The notes: a model not told the origin generated them from the sequence alone. Positions 1-12,362 are shown, numbered from the stretch's first letter. The stretch is 64,000 bases of DNA from Cohnella phaseoli (GCF_003386235.1 NZ_QRDZ01000007.1:218371-282370); one strand, 5' to 3'. Numbers and translations are program-made.

Positions 1-371
1 GCCACATAGGCATAGAAAGTCGAGATTCTCTCGTCTTTCTTCATATATCCTTGCGAGTACAGATTCACAAGGAACGCCACCAGCGTAACGACGACCAGCA
101 TCAGCGTGGACAGATTCGTCACTTCGAAGCCCGCCATCAGCTTCAGCTTGCCAATGGTGATCCATTCGAATTGCTTGCTGTACTCCGGCGCGTCGCTCGC
201 CATTCTCTCCGTAGCTAGACATAACGCCAATACGAGGGACGCGAACGAAGCCACCGTACCGATCCAGGCGCCGGTTTTTCCTAACGATTTTCCGGCTCCG
301 GTCAATAGGATAAAAGCGACAAACGGAAGCAGCGGAATCAGCCAAGCGTATTCGGTAAAGAAGGTGCTCAT
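1..371 (-). CDS. nuoL: NADH-quinone oxidoreductase subunit L, N-terminal part (cut by window edge)
   Basis: The first ~123 residues of an antiporter-like membrane subunit of complex I, which carries protons across the cytoplasmic membrane. The start ATG at 369-371 follows a GAGGAGGT ribosome site, and the protein opens MSTFFTEYAWLIPLLPF, typical of NuoL. The frame stays open to base 1, so the 3' part lies outside the window. It directly follows nuoK in the same operon. The identification rests on the N-terminal sequence and on gene order; most of the protein cannot be seen. Confidence 0.9.
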   Translation of the reverse strand, partial: MSTFFTEYAWLIPLLPFVAFILLTGAGKSLGKTGAWIGTVASFASLVLALCLATERMASDAPEYSKQFEWITIGKLKLMAGFEVTNLSTLMLVVVTLVAFLVNLYSQGYMKKDERISTFYAYV

Positions 372-375
372 AAAG

Positions 376-684
376 TTACCTCCTCAACTCGTCGAATTCA
401 TCCACGTTCACCGTAGCGCGGCTGCGATAGAAGACGATCAATATCGCGATGCCGACCGCGGCTTCCGCCGCCGCGACCGAGATGGTGAACAAGGAGAAGA
501 TTTGTCCCGTCAGCGACGGGAGCACTCCGTATTTGGAGAAGGCGATCAGGTTGAGGTTCGCGGCGTTAAGCATCAGCTCGATCGAAAGCAGCACGATGAT
601 CGCGTTGCGCTTCGTCAGCACGCCGTACAGCCCGATGCAGAACAAAACCGCCGCCAGCGTTAAGTAGGAGGACAGCATGCTCAT
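376..684 (-). CDS. nuoK: NADH-quinone oxidoreductase subunit K
   Basis: Small 102-residue membrane subunit of complex I, predicted to have three transmembrane helices and to take part in proton translocation. The two buried glutamates expected in NuoK are present, one in [13 protein letters not shown] (near residue 36) and one in AAAEAAVG (near residue 74). The length is normal for the family. The ATG overlaps the stop of nuoJ (ATGA), which points to translational coupling, and GGAGG lies 8 bases upstream. Confidence 0.96.
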   Translation of the reverse strand: MSMLSSYLTLAAVLFCIGLYGVLTKRNAIIVLLSIELMLNAANLNLIAFSKYGVLPSLTGQIFSLFTISVAAAEAAVGIAILIVFYRSRATVNVDEFDELRR

Positions 685-1205
685 TCCGCGTCCTCCTCTC
701 TCTTCGCCAGAGCGATCGCTCCGATAAAGGCGACCGTCAGCAGAACGGAAGTCAGCTCGAACGGAATCGCATATTGGGTGAACATCAGAATGCCGATTTC
801 CCTCGTATTGTCTTCAGACGCCAAAGCCGTCGGGACCTGAAAGGTCGCATTGCGGATCCCGAAGAACAGAATGCCGAACAAGCAAATGCATCCGATGGCC
901 GCCAGCGTCTCCAACAGCGGCCTTGCCGGCTCTCGTCCTTCCCCGTCGTGCTTGGTCATCATGATGCCGAAGATCATCAGGATCGTAATCGCGCCTACAT
1001 ATAGCAGCACCTGCACGAAAGCGAGAAATTCCGCCTCCAGCACGACATACAACCCGGCCAACGAGATAAACGTGAAAGCAATCGAGAGCGTCGTATGCAC
1101 AACCTTGGTAAAATTGATCGCCAGCACCGCTCCGACGATCGCGCACACCGACAATATGAAGAACGCGACGAATTCTCCCGTAAATTCAATATTGAAGTTG
1201 AACAC
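681..1205 (-). CDS. nuoJ: NADH-quinone oxidoreductase subunit J
   Basis: 174-residue hydrophobic complex I subunit with about five predicted membrane helices; the family packs against NuoK and NuoA in the membrane arm. The start is a GTG at 1203-1205, four bases after the nuoI stop, preceded by a GGGGGC ribosome site. The segment [18 protein letters not shown] in the middle is characteristic of NuoJ. Its stop overlaps the nuoK start. Confidence 0.95.
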   Translation of the reverse strand: MFNFNIEFTGEFVAFFILSVCAIVGAVLAINFTKVVHTTLSIAFTFISLAGLYVVLEAEFLAFVQVLLYVGAITILMIFGIMMTKHDGEGREPARPLLETLAAIGCICLFGILFFGIRNATFQVPTALASEDNTREIGILMFTQYAIPFELTSVLLTVAFIGAIALAKREEDAE

Positions 1206-1208
1206 CGG

Positions 1209-1655
1209 TTATTTGGCGCCCCCTTTCGGAGAGCCGATGTTGTTGTTGTCCAGGCGAACGTTCGTATTGTTGTCGAACAGCCACTGTTTGTCCTTGAACA
1301 GTTCGTCCCGACTGTAAGCCGCCAGTTCGAAATTATTCGTCATGACGATCGCCTCGGTCGGGCATACCTCCGTGCACAGGTCGCAGAGTATGCAGATTTC
1401 GAAATTGACGTCGAACGTATCGATGACCTTGCCCTTCTTTTCCGGATCCGGATTCGGCTTGCCCGTCAGCGTAATGCAATCGGTCGGACAAATCCGCGCG
1501 CACTGGTTGCAGACGATGCACTTGTCCGGCTCGAAGTATTGAATCCCGCGGAACCTTTCCGGCATCTGGATCGGGATGTCGGGATACGCGTACGTCAGCT
1601 TTTTGGTCCCCATCGTTTTCAGGGTCACGCCTAGTCCTTTGAGCATGCCTTTCAC
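1209..1655 (-). CDS. nuoI: NADH-quinone oxidoreductase subunit I (2x 4Fe-4S)
   Basis: 148-residue ferredoxin-like subunit that passes electrons between Fe-S clusters in the peripheral arm of complex I. Two complete CxxCxxCxxxCP motifs are visible (CIVCNQCARICP and CILCDLCTEVCP), so both [4Fe-4S] sites (N6a/N6b) can form. The start is GTG at 1653-1655 with GGGAGG 8 bases upstream. It lies between nuoH and nuoJ in the operon. Confidence 0.96.
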   Translation of the reverse strand: MKGMLKGLGVTLKTMGTKKLTYAYPDIPIQMPERFRGIQYFEPDKCIVCNQCARICPTDCITLTGKPNPDPEKKGKVIDTFDVNFEICILCDLCTEVCPTEAIVMTNNFELAAYSRDELFKDKQWLFDNNTNVRLDNNNIGSPKGGAK

Positions 1656-1668
1656 GGCGTCCGCCTCC

Positions 1669-2676
1669 CTATCCCATCAATTCTATGCCAATTGCCGTCA
1701 AGAAAATATTGAGAATCGCCAGCGGCAGCAGTACCTTCCATGCCATGCCCATCAACTGATCGACGCGCAGCCGCGGAAACGTCGCCCGCATCCAGAACAG
1801 GAAGAAGACGATAAAAGCGAATTTCAGGAAAAACCAGATTAATCCCGGAATGAAGTCAAGCTGCGGAATCGGCGCGTTCCAGCCGCCAAGGAACAGAATC
1901 GTCGTCAGACAGGCGATCGCATACACGTAAATGTACTCCGAAAGCATGAAGAACGCGAAGCGGAAACCGCTGTACTCGACGTGGTAGCCTGCGACCAGCT
2001 CGGATTCCGCTTCCGGCAAGTCAAACGGCGTACGATTGAGCTCGGATACCGCGGCGATAACGAAGATCGCGAAGCCGAGAATTTGCGGCAGGAAGTTCCA
2101 ATGCCAGAAGTAGCCGCTCTGCGCCAGCACGATCTCCCGCAGGTTCAAGCTTCCGGTCATCATCACGACGCCGACGACCGACATAACTAGCGGCACCTCA
2201 TAGCTGATCATCTGCGCCGCGGAGCGCATGCCGCCCAGCAGCGAGTATTTGTTGTTCGATGCCCAGCCGGCGATAACGATTCCGATCGTCGTAATTCCGG
2301 AGAGCGCGATATAGTAGAGGAACCCGACGTTCAAGTCCGCAAACTGCAAATTCATCGAATAAGGAATGAAAGCAAGCACCAGGAACGAAGGAATGAAGGC
2401 CAGCACCGGCGCCAAAATGAACAGTCCGCGATCCGCCTTGCGCGGGATCGTATCTTCCTTCAGCAGCAGCTTGGCGACGTCGGCCACCGTCTGGAGCAAG
2501 CCGAGCGGTCCTGTCCGGTTCGGCCCTTTGCGATACTGCATCCAACCGATGACCTTGCGCTCGAAATAAATCGCATACGTAACAAACACGATAACGACCG
2601 CGAGCACGCCGATTCCCCCGGCAATGAAGATCGCCGCGTTGCCCCAGCTTAACGGTTCATCCAAGAAGCGTTGCAT
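1669..2676 (-). CDS. nuoH: NADH-quinone oxidoreductase subunit H
   Basis: 335-residue membrane subunit with about eight predicted helices; in complex I it forms much of the quinone chamber together with NuoB and NuoD. Family signatures visible include WMQYRKGPNRTGPLGLLQ near residue 45 and the acidic loop ELNRTPFDLPEAESELVAGYH. Its ATG shares one base with the nuoD stop (TGATG). Length and order are normal for the Bacillota operon. Confidence 0.97.
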   Translation of the reverse strand: MQRFLDEPLSWGNAAIFIAGGIGVLAVVIVFVTYAIYFERKVIGWMQYRKGPNRTGPLGLLQTVADVAKLLLKEDTIPRKADRGLFILAPVLAFIPSFLVLAFIPYSMNLQFADLNVGFLYYIALSGITTIGIVIAGWASNNKYSLLGGMRSAAQMISYEVPLVMSVVGVVMMTGSLNLREIVLAQSGYFWHWNFLPQILGFAIFVIAAVSELNRTPFDLPEAESELVAGYHVEYSGFRFAFFMLSEYIYVYAIACLTTILFLGGWNAPIPQLDFIPGLIWFFLKFAFIVFFLFWMRATFPRLRVDQLMGMAWKVLLPLAILNIFLTAIGIELMG

Positions 2677-3776
2677 CAGCAGTCAACCTCCCCCAGCACG
2701 ATATCGATGCCGCCGAGAATCGTAACGAGGTTCGTCATGCTTTCGCCGACGAGCAGCTTCGGCAGAATCTGCAAATTGACGAACGAAGGTCTGCGGAACT
2801 TCAGCCGATACGGCTCCGCCTTGCCCTTGGACACGATGTGGCAGCCGATCTCTCCGCGCGGCGATTCGATGCGGACGTAAATCTCTCCGGCGGGGGGACG
2901 GATGGCCCGAGGCACCTTGCCCATCGTATCGCCTTCTCCCGGAAACTGCTCCAGCGCCTGCTCGAGAATGCGCAAGCTCTGTTCAATCTCCGCAATGCGA
3001 ATCAAGTAACGATCGTAGCAGTCCCCGTTCTTGCCTACCGGGACATCGAACTTGAACCGATCGTACAAGCTGTACGGCTCCGCTTTGCGCAGGTCCCACT
3101 GCACGCCCGTACACCTCAAGTTCGCCCCCGACAAACCGTAGCTGATCGCCGTCTCCGCGTCGTATTGACCGATTCCTTTTACCCGCGACAGAAAGATTTC
3201 GTTGCCGCTAACGAGATTGTGATACTCGTCAAGCCGAAAGTACATATCCTTGACGAACGTCTTCACTCGATCGATCCAGCCCTCGGGCGCGTCCCACTTC
3301 ACGCCTCCGACCCGCATGTAATTGTACGTCAGCCGCGCTCCGCACAATTCATTGAACAGCCCCAGTACGCGTTCCCGGTCGCTGAAGGCGTACAGGAACG
3401 GACTAAGGGCTCCGATGTCCAGCAAATAAGTACCCCACCAGACCAAATGACTGGCGACTCGCTGCAGCTCCATCACGATCAGACGCATAAACTCCGCTCG
3501 CTCCGGAATTTCCAGCCCCATCATTTTCTCCACCGCATGACAGAGAACATAATTGTTCGTCATTGCGGATACATAGTCCATTCGATCCGTGTAAGGAACG
3601 ATCTGCGTAAAATTCAAATCTTCCGCCAGCTTCTCCGTACCGCGATGCAAATAACCCATGACCGGAGTCGCTTCCGTGATGATTTCCCCATCCAGCTTAA
3701 CAATGATCCGAAACACGCCGTGCGTGCTCGGATGCTGCGGGCCTACGTTCAACAGCAGCTCTTCAGTACGAATCAC
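2676..3776 (-). CDS. nuoD: NADH-quinone oxidoreductase subunit D
   Basis: 366-residue 49-kDa-type subunit that builds the quinone-binding site with NuoB. It opens with NVGPQHPSTHGVFR, the family signature holding a quinone-site histidine. The start is a GTG at 3774-3776 with GGAGGTG upstream, seven bases after the nuoC stop. The next gene is nuoH: the nuoE, nuoF and nuoG genes that follow nuoD in Escherichia coli are absent, so the protein belongs to an 11-subunit-type complex. Confidence 0.97.
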   Translation of the reverse strand: MIRTEELLLNVGPQHPSTHGVFRIIVKLDGEIITEATPVMGYLHRGTEKLAEDLNFTQIVPYTDRMDYVSAMTNNYVLCHAVEKMMGLEIPERAEFMRLIVMELQRVASHLVWWGTYLLDIGALSPFLYAFSDRERVLGLFNELCGARLTYNYMRVGGVKWDAPEGWIDRVKTFVKDMYFRLDEYHNLVSGNEIFLSRVKGIGQYDAETAISYGLSGANLRCTGVQWDLRKAEPYSLYDRFKFDVPVGKNGDCYDRYLIRIAEIEQSLRILEQALEQFPGEGDTMGKVPRAIRPPAGEIYVRIESPRGEIGCHIVSKGKAEPYRLKFRRPSFVNLQILPKLLVGESMTNLVTILGGIDIVLGEVDC

Positions 3777-3782
3777 GTGATC

Positions 3783-4964
3783 TTACACCTCCGGGTCCAG
3801 CGGAACGTAGTCTTTGCGAAGCGGATGGCCGACCCAATCGTCGGGCATCATGATGCGTCTCAAATCCGGATGTCCGGGAAAATCGACGCCCAGCAAGTCG
3901 TAAATTTCTCTCTCGTTCCAGTTCGCCGTCTCCCAGATCGGAGTGGCGGACGCGACGGACGGATTGTCCCGATCCGTACGTACCTTCACGCAATAACCTT
4001 CGCGGGCGTTCATGTTCCACGGGTAGTACACGACTTCCATGTGAGTCTCGTAATCTACGCCGGAAACATTGCGCAAATACTTGCAGCCCAACTCCGCGTG
4101 ATCGCAGAACAGCCTTGCCGCCTGCTCCCAACGGTCGTTCTTGATCACGAGCGTCGGCAGGTGATCGTTTGCTTCATTGATATAGGCTTCCTCTACCGCA
4201 TCCTCCGCGACAAGCTCGCGCAGCATCGCCGCAACGCGATCAAGACGGGGCTGGCTCGGCGACGGAGGTTTCGGCGGAGGCGCATCGCCTCCCGGGCTCC
4301 CGTCTCCGCCTGCAGCCGTCGCTGGCGCGCCTCCTTGCGCAGCCGCTTGGGCCGCTGCAGCCTTGGCCGCCTCGCGAGCCTCCAGCGCAGCTTTACGCCG
4401 CGCCGCCTTCTCCTCATCCGTCTCCTTGCGACGTTCCGGAGCCGGCGCGGACGCATCGCTTTCGCCTGCCGCTGGAGCGGCCGAGGCCGGTGCCGCTGGC
4501 GTCGCCTGCGTATCCCCTGCGACGGGCTGCGCACTTGCGGCTCCCGCAGATGCGCCTCCTTTCGCCGCTTCGGCGGCCGCCAGTGCCGCTGCTACCTTGG
4601 CCGCTTCGCGAGCCTCAAGCGTCGCTTTACGGCGGGCCGCCTTCTCTTCGTCCGTCTCCTTGCGACGTTCCGGAGCCGGCGCTGGCGCAGCGTCCTCGAC
4701 TGTCGGCGGCGTTGCCGCTGCCGGGGCCTCTGCCGACTGTGCTTCAGGCTTCGCCGCTACATCCTCGGCTTCCGTCTGCGCGCTATCCGCCACTGGCTCC
4801 GCTGCTGCTTGCTCCTGTTGCTTTTCCTCGTTCGCCTGCTCCTTTGCCGCGTCCGCCTCTTGTTGGTCCGCGGCTTCCGCAGCAGCAGCCTCTGCCGGCG
4901 CCTGCGCTTCCGGAGATTTATTTTCTATCGTATTATCGTCGTCCCGTTTGTTCTCTTCGCTCAT
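3783..4964 (-). CDS. nuoC: NADH-quinone oxidoreductase subunit C with long Ala/Glu-rich N-terminal extension
   Basis: 393 residues. The C-terminal part (about 240-393) is the normal 30-kDa subunit, with the [20 protein letters not shown] signature and the closing HPLRKDYVP. Residues 1-235 are a low-complexity Ala/Glu/Pro/Lys region that ordinary NuoC proteins lack. It contains two near-identical copies (about 95-123 and 174-203) beginning [18 protein letters not shown]. The region is charged and probably disordered or helical. The ATG overlaps the nuoB stop (ATGA), which supports the full-length start. The role of the extension is unknown. Confidence 0.93.
   Translation of the reverse strand: MSEENKRDDDNTIENKSPEAQAPAEAAAAEAADQQEADAAKEQANEEKQQEQAAAEPVADSAQTEAEDVAAKPEAQSAEAPAAATPPTVEDAAPAPAPERRKETDEEKAARRKATLEAREAAKVAAALAAAEAAKGGASAGAASAQPVAGDTQATPAAPASAAPAAGESDASAPAPERRKETDEEKAARRKAALEAREAAKAAAAQAAAQGGAPATAAGGDGSPGGDAPPPKPPSPSQPRLDRVAAMLRELVAEDAVEEAYINEANDHLPTLVIKNDRWEQAARLFCDHAELGCKYLRNVSGVDYETHMEVVYYPWNMNAREGYCVKVRTDRDNPSVASATPIWETANWNEREIYDLLGVDFPGHPDLRRIMMPDDWVGHPLRKDYVPLDPEV
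4356..4682 (-). repeat. Duplicated segment inside the nuoC extension
   Basis: Two in-frame copies of about 87-90 bases (near 4596-4682 and 4356-4445) are almost identical in both protein and DNA, separated by about 150 bases of Ala/Pro-rich coding sequence. The close DNA identity suggests a recent duplication or recombination within the gene. Because of the biased codons this stretch also throws up long open frames on the opposite strand, which are not genes. Confidence 0.75.
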
Positions 4965-5479
4965 CGGCTAGTCACCTGCTTCCCGGTTTTTGCCTCGTAG
5001 CGAATTTTCGCCTGCAGTTTATTGATTCCATAGATTAGAGCGGCAGGGTTCGGCGGACAGCCTGGTATGTATACATCTACGGGAACGATCTGGTCGACTC
5101 CCTTCACGACGGAGTAGGACTTGACGTACGGGCCACCAGCCGTTGCGCAGGAACCCATCGCGATGACCCACTTCGGCTCGGGCATCTGGTCGTACAGACG
5201 CTTGAGCAGCGGCGCCATCTTCTTGGTCACCGTTCCCGATACGATCATCACGTCAGCCTGACGAGGCGATGTCCGAAACATAACCCCGAAACGGTCCAAA
5301 TCGTAATGGGCCCCGCCCGCAGCCATCATTTCGATCGCGCAGCATGCCAAACCGAAGGTCAGCGGCCATAGCGAATTGCTTCGCGCCCACCCCTTCAATT
5401 GTTCAATGGTGCCAAAGAAAACGTTACGCTCCACTTCCTTCCGGTCCTCCGGAGATACGTTCGCTAAATCGAGTTCCAT
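4961..5479 (-). CDS. nuoB: NADH-quinone oxidoreductase subunit B
   Basis: 172-residue subunit that carries the N2 [4Fe-4S] cluster next to quinone. The ligands are visible: the CC pair in [11 protein letters not shown], the cysteine of GSCATAGG and the CP of PGCPPNP. The chosen start ([13 protein letters not shown]) has an AAGGTG site 7 bases upstream and lies within the end of nuoA; an in-frame ATG seven codons earlier lacks a good site. Confidence 0.96.
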   Translation of the reverse strand: MELDLANVSPEDRKEVERNVFFGTIEQLKGWARSNSLWPLTFGLACCAIEMMAAGGAHYDLDRFGVMFRTSPRQADVMIVSGTVTKKMAPLLKRLYDQMPEPKWVIAMGSCATAGGPYVKSYSVVKGVDQIVPVDVYIPGCPPNPAALIYGINKLQAKIRYEAKTGKQVTSR

Positions 5480-5835
5480 TTGAACACCTTCTTTCTCCAT
5501 GCATACACCAGACCAACGAGCAGCAAGCCCGCAAAAATCAGCATCTCAATTAATGCAAATAGACCAAGCTGATTGTAAGCTACGGCCCAAGGGTACAGAA
5601 ATACGGTTTCGACATCGAATACGACAAACATAAGCGCGTACAAGTAGTACCTGACGTTAAAGCGGATCTGGCTGTCTCCAACCGGCTCGTTGCCGCTCTC
5701 GTAAGTGGTCATTTTCTCTTCGGTAGGTTTTTTGGGCCTAAGAATTGAACCGAGCCACAGCACGAAAATCGGAAAAGCGATACCTAGTACCAAGAAGACC
5801 GTAACAATGACGTATGAATTGATATAATTCTCCAC
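5464..5835 (-). CDS. nuoA: NADH-quinone oxidoreductase subunit A
   Basis: First gene of the complex I operon; 123 residues with three predicted membrane helices. The signature [20 protein letters not shown] and the acidic helix [14 protein letters not shown] are present. The start is set at a GTG (5833-5835, protein VENYINSYV) because GGAGG lies 6 bases upstream and the resulting length is normal. The frame is open further upstream, but that part is not NuoA-like. It overlaps nuoB by 16 bases. Confidence 0.94.
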   Translation of the reverse strand: MENYINSYVIVTVFLVLGIAFPIFVLWLGSILRPKKPTEEKMTTYESGNEPVGDSQIRFNVRYYLYALMFVVFDVETVFLYPWAVAYNQLGLFALIEMLIFAGLLLVGLVYAWRKKVFKWNSI

Positions 5836-5871
5836 TGCAACGCCTCCGCAAACAGGTGAATTTACCCCATA

Positions 5872-5880
5872 ATTATAGCA
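5872..5880 (-). promoter_or_regulatory. Possible extended -10 promoter of the nuo operon
   Basis: On the minus strand, 37 bases before the nuoA start, the sequence TGCTATAAT has the form of an extended -10 element (TGn plus TATAAT). No good -35 hexamer is seen at 17 bases, which is compatible with extended -10 promoters. Inferred from sequence only. Confidence 0.5.
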
Positions 5881-6025
5881 AATGCTCCCAATCAAGTCCA
5901 TGAAAAAAGCGTTTTCAATGGAAGTTGTCCAATCTTGTCGAAAGGTAGAGGAGGAAAATATTGGGGTATTGAGCACTCCCTTATACATATATATGCTGCT
6001 TTGTCCCCGCTAGTCCAGAGCGCGC

Positions 6026-6060
6026 AAGGAACCGCCGAGCTTATGCTCCGGCGGTTCCTT
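6026..6060. terminator. Hairpin between dps and the nuo operon
   Basis: A perfect 12-bp inverted repeat (AAGGAACCGCCG / CGGCGGTTCCTT) with a short, partly pairing loop lies just after the dps stop. The flanking T-runs are weak on both strands, so it may act as a terminator for dps or simply as an mRNA-end hairpin. Confidence 0.65.
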
Positions 6061-6075
6061 CGATCCCTATCTGTC

Positions 6076-6516
6076 TTATGCCAGCGTCGCTTTCAGCATC
6101 CAAACCTGCTTTTGCAGCTCTTCCACCTGGCCGATCAGCATATCCGAAGTTGCGGTGTCTTCCGCTTCTTCAGCCGAGGAAGCGGCCGCTTTCAGCCCTT
6201 CAATCAGCTCCTTCAGATCCTCGATCGTGGCCGACAGCATGTCATTCTCCGTCTTGGCTTTATCCGCTTCCTTTATCGTCGCCTGCGCAAGAAATTCCTT
6301 CATCGTCGATACCGGTTTGCCCTCGATTGAGAGAATCCGTTCCGCAAGATCGTCCAGCTTCAGAGCCGCCATGTCGTACAGCTCTTCGAATTTCGCATGC
6401 AGCACGGGGAAATGCGGCCCTTTCACATACCAATGATAATGGTGAAGCTTAAAATATAGCACCGACCAATTGGACAACTGTACGTTCAACTTATCCGTCA
6501 ACGAATTCGAATTCAT
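6076..6516 (-). CDS. Dps/ferritin-like DNA-protection protein
   Basis: 146-residue four-helix protein of the Dps family, which forms dodecamers that oxidise and store iron and protect DNA. The ferroxidase region is visible as LHHYHWYVKGPHF followed by HAKFEELYD, and the closing helices carry acidic coiled segments. The ATG at 6514-6516 follows AAGGAG by 8 bases and gives a normal length; a GTG three codons earlier sits on the ribosome site and is less likely. It is a single gene between the atp and nuo operons with hairpins on both sides. Confidence 0.9.
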   Translation of the reverse strand: MNSNSLTDKLNVQLSNWSVLYFKLHHYHWYVKGPHFPVLHAKFEELYDMAALKLDDLAERILSIEGKPVSTMKEFLAQATIKEADKAKTENDMLSATIEDLKELIEGLKAAASSAEEAEDTATSDMLIGQVEELQKQVWMLKATLA

Positions 6517-6688
6517 CTGAGCCACTCCTTAAACTTTTTGTCTATCTCTAATGTACCCCTTCTCGTCGAAATGAATCAGTGACACCCGTCACTTCTGACT
6601 CCTATTCATCCTCGCTTGCCGACATAGTTCCCCTTCTGAGCAAAAGGGATACCGGCGAATAAACGCATACGAGACAGCGATCACACGT

Positions 6689-6736
6689 AAAAAAACCGCC
6701 CAACGGGAGATCGTGTTCGATCTTCCGCCAGGCGGT
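6689..6736 (-). terminator. Rho-independent terminator of the atp operon
   Basis: Stem ACCGCC/GGCGGT with a longer inner stem (CGGGAGATCG / CGATCTTCCG) just after atpC, followed on the minus strand by a T-run (A-run at 6689-6694 on the plus strand). It is a textbook intrinsic terminator closing the ATP synthase operon. Confidence 0.85.
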
Positions 6737-6748
6737 CGATAAAGCCGT

Positions 6749-7171
6749 TTATTGGTTCCGATGCTGCTGTTCCCGCTCGTGGACCGTTTCCAGCCGCAAG
6801 ATGGCGCGCTGCAGCGCCAGTTCAGCGCGAGCCGCGCTGATGTCCGCTTGCTTCTGCGCGAGACGGCGCTCAGCCCGTTCCTTCGCAAGACGCGCGCGGG
6901 AAACGTCGATGTCCGACTCCAGCTCGGCAGCTTCGGCCAGAATAACGACTTTGTCCTTTCGCACTTCCATAAAACCGCCGTGAACGGCAATGAATTCGTT
7001 CGTATTGCCGATCTTGGCTTTAACCGGAGCCACTTTCAGCGGCGTAACCAGAGGAATATGGTTGGGCAGAATGCCGAGCTCGCCGGCCACGCCTTTAACG
7101 ACGACCATATTCACGTCTTTCTCGTAAACCTTGTGCTCCGGAGTGACGATCTCCAACCGTAAGGTACTCAT
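6749..7171 (-). CDS. atpC: ATP synthase subunit epsilon
   Basis: 140-residue central-stalk subunit of F1. The N-terminal beta-sandwich ([17 protein letters not shown], then [14 protein letters not shown]) and the C-terminal helical hairpin ([17 protein letters not shown]) are both present; the hairpin is the part that can inhibit ATP hydrolysis in this family. The ATG follows GGAGGG by 6 bases. Last gene of the atp operon, followed by the terminator. Confidence 0.96.
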   Translation of the reverse strand: MSTLRLEIVTPEHKVYEKDVNMVVVKGVAGELGILPNHIPLVTPLKVAPVKAKIGNTNEFIAVHGGFMEVRKDKVVILAEAAELESDIDVSRARLAKERAERRLAQKQADISAARAELALQRAILRLETVHEREQQHRNQ

Positions 7172-7198
7172 ATCGATCCCTCCAAACCAGCCGCCGGA

Positions 7199-8704
<1,506 letters not shown>

Positions 8705-8713
8705 TCACAATTG

Positions 8714-9574
8714 TTATTGCTGTGCGTTCGCTCCCGCGACGATCTCCGAGATTTCCTGAGTAATTGCCGCTTGACGAGCACGGTTGTAATGCAGCGTCAA
8801 ATCGGCGATCATCTTCGTCGCATTCTTCGTCGCATTGCCCATTGCCGTCATACGCGCTCCGAACTCGCTCGCTTTGCCCTCCAGCACTGCGCTGAACACG
8901 AGCGTCTCTGCGTATTTAGGCAAAAGCACGTTAAGCACCTCTTCGGCGGACGGCTCGTATTCGTATTCGGCTTTGTCGGCTCCCGCGGCGATATCGCCAA
9001 GCGGAAGCAAGCGTTTAAGCGTCGGAATTTGGGTGACCGCGTTCCTGAATTCGTTGTAAGCCAAGTGAAGCTCGTCGTACTTGCCTTCTTCGAAGCCTTG
9101 AACCGCTTTGGCCGCAACCTCTTTAATGTCCGAGAACTTAGGAGAATCAGACAGTCCGGTCACTTCCTCGACGATCGGAATACCGCGTCGCTGGAAGAAG
9201 TCGCGCCCTTTACGGCCGATCACGAATACGGCGTACTCGTCCTTCGAGTTATGCTTCTCTTTAATCGTCAACAGCACTTTACGCAAAATGTTGGCGTTGT
9301 ATCCTCCGGCAAGACCGCGATCCGAGGTAATCACCAGATAGGCCGTTCTCTTGATCGGACGGCTCTGGAGCATCGGATGCTTGCTGCCTCCCGAAGCGGA
9401 TGCAATGCTGGATACGACTTCCTTCAGCTTGTCCGTATAGGGTCGAGCGGAGACGGCTGCTTCCTGGGCTCTTCTCAGCCGCGAAGCGGCGACCATCTCC
9501 ATCGCTTTCGTAATCTGCTTCGTATTCTGCTTACTCTTGATCGAGCGCTTGATCTCGCGCATCCCTTTAGCCAA
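8714..9574 (-). CDS. atpG: ATP synthase subunit gamma
   Basis: Rotor subunit of F1, 286 residues. The N-terminal helix (MREIKRSIKSKQNTKQITKAM) and C-terminal helix (HYNRARQAAITQEISEIV) that form the coiled-coil shaft are conserved. A TTG at 9572-9574 is taken as start: the AAGGTGGTGA site is 7 bases upstream and the length is exactly typical. GTG codons at 9586 and 9583 lie inside the ribosome site. Confidence 0.95.
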   Translation of the reverse strand: MAKGMREIKRSIKSKQNTKQITKAMEMVAASRLRRAQEAAVSARPYTDKLKEVVSSIASASGGSKHPMLQSRPIKRTAYLVITSDRGLAGGYNANILRKVLLTIKEKHNSKDEYAVFVIGRKGRDFFQRRGIPIVEEVTGLSDSPKFSDIKEVAAKAVQGFEEGKYDELHLAYNEFRNAVTQIPTLKRLLPLGDIAAGADKAEYEYEPSAEEVLNVLLPKYAETLVFSAVLEGKASEFGARMTAMGNATKNATKMIADLTLHYNRARQAAITQEISEIVAGANAQQ

Positions 9575-9663
9575 TCGTTTCACCACCTTATTGCCAGGCT
9601 TGCCGACGGCAAACCCGGCTCAAGCTTATTGTTGCGACTCGAGTTCCATGTTCCGAATCTATC

Positions 9664-11214
<1,551 letters not shown>

Positions 11215-11224
11215 TTATTATTCG

Positions 11225-11773
11225 TTAGATCGCCGCGGTCTGCAGCGTTTTGTCCAGACGTTCGAGTTTGCCCTTCAGGCTGCCGTCGTACAGCGTGTCG
11301 CCGATGCGAACGGTCAGGCCTCCGAGCAGTTCGGGGTTTACGGAATTCGTAACCCGTATGGTCTTGCCTAGCAGAGCGCCGAATTTCTCCGCGAGATTCG
11401 ACTTCTCCTGTTCGCTAAGCGGAGCAGGCGAGGTCACGTGAGCATCCGCGCGGCCGAGAGCTTCGCCCGCCACTTGCAAATAAGCGTCCAATACGCCGGC
11501 CAATTCGCCTTCGCGTCCGCGCTCGATCAGCAAGCCGACGGCGTTCAGGACGATCGGCGACACATCCGCGCCGAACGCTTGAAACAGCGTCTTTTTTTTC
11601 GTGTCCAACGTAATGTTGGGCGCCACGAGGAATGCGCGAAGATCGGCATTTCCTGCAACGACGTCTACGATCAGCTTAAGCTGGCTCTCGGTTTCCGCGA
11701 CGAGCCCTTTGTCGTTGGCCGCTTGGAATAGCGCCTTCGCATAGCGCTTGGCGACTACCGAAGCGCGGCTCAT
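11225..11773 (-). CDS. atpH: ATP synthase subunit delta
   Basis: 182-residue peripheral-stalk subunit that joins F1 (through AtpA) to subunit b. It has the helical N-terminal domain (VAKRYAKALFQAA) and the C-terminal VNPELLGGLTVRIGDTLYDGS signature. Its ATG overlaps the atpF stop (ATGA). Confidence 0.96.
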   Translation of the reverse strand: MSRASVVAKRYAKALFQAANDKGLVAETESQLKLIVDVVAGNADLRAFLVAPNITLDTKKKTLFQAFGADVSPIVLNAVGLLIERGREGELAGVLDAYLQVAGEALGRADAHVTSPAPLSEQEKSNLAEKFGALLGKTIRVTNSVNPELLGGLTVRIGDTLYDGSLKGKLERLDKTLQTAAI

Positions 11774-12261
11774 GATTTATTCCCTACATTCTGCAGGTAT
11801 TGATCGACAAGCTCCTTCTGGGACTGCTCGTCGACTTGTTTCTCGATAATCTTGGAAGCGATCAGGACGGACAGGCCGCTGACTTGCGCTTTAAGCGCGG
11901 CAACCGCCTTATTCTTCTCGGCTTCGATCTCGCGAACCGCCTCTTCCTTGATGCGGTTGGACTCGTCGCGAGCGGCTTGAACGATATCTTCCGCCTGGCG
12001 GGAGCTAGTCGTTCTAGCTTGCTCGATAATATCGTGAGCTTCTTTGCGCGCTTGCTGAAGCGCTTGCTTCTGCTCCTCGATGAATTGATCCGCTTCCGCG
12101 CGATTTTTTTCCGCGCTGTTCATTTGCTCGAGAACCATCTGGCGACGTTTCTCCATGATGCTGAACAACGGTTTGAACGCATACCGCTGCAGTAGTAAGA
12201 ACAAAATTAGAAACGCAACTAATTGAACAAAAAAGTTGGACCAAACAATGTTTTCCAACAC
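11770..12261 (-). CDS. atpF: ATP synthase subunit b
   Basis: 163 residues: one N-terminal membrane helix (FFVQLVAFLILFLLLQRYAF) followed by a long charged coiled coil that dimerises as the stator. The start is GTG at 12259-12261 with AAAGGAGTGA upstream. The coiled coil is rich in Glu/Arg/Gln as expected. It overlaps atpH by four bases. Confidence 0.95.
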   Translation of the reverse strand: MLENIVWSNFFVQLVAFLILFLLLQRYAFKPLFSIMEKRRQMVLEQMNSAEKNRAEADQFIEEQKQALQQARKEAHDIIEQARTTSSRQAEDIVQAARDESNRIKEEAVREIEAEKNKAVAALKAQVSGLSVLIASKIIEKQVDEQSQKELVDQYLQNVGNKS

Positions 12262-12362
12262 GGATCTTCACTCCTTTCATACGGCTTTACTTAAGCTGTT
12301 TCGTGCTTCGCAAAACGAAGGCGTGGAGGCATCGCACTCCCCGCCTTATTCTTGTTACCGTA

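Noticed and set aside
2838..5000. A 720-residue plus-strand frame
   Set aside because: It is antisense to nuoD and nuoC, rich in Arg/Leu with no family features; it arises from the codon bias of those genes.
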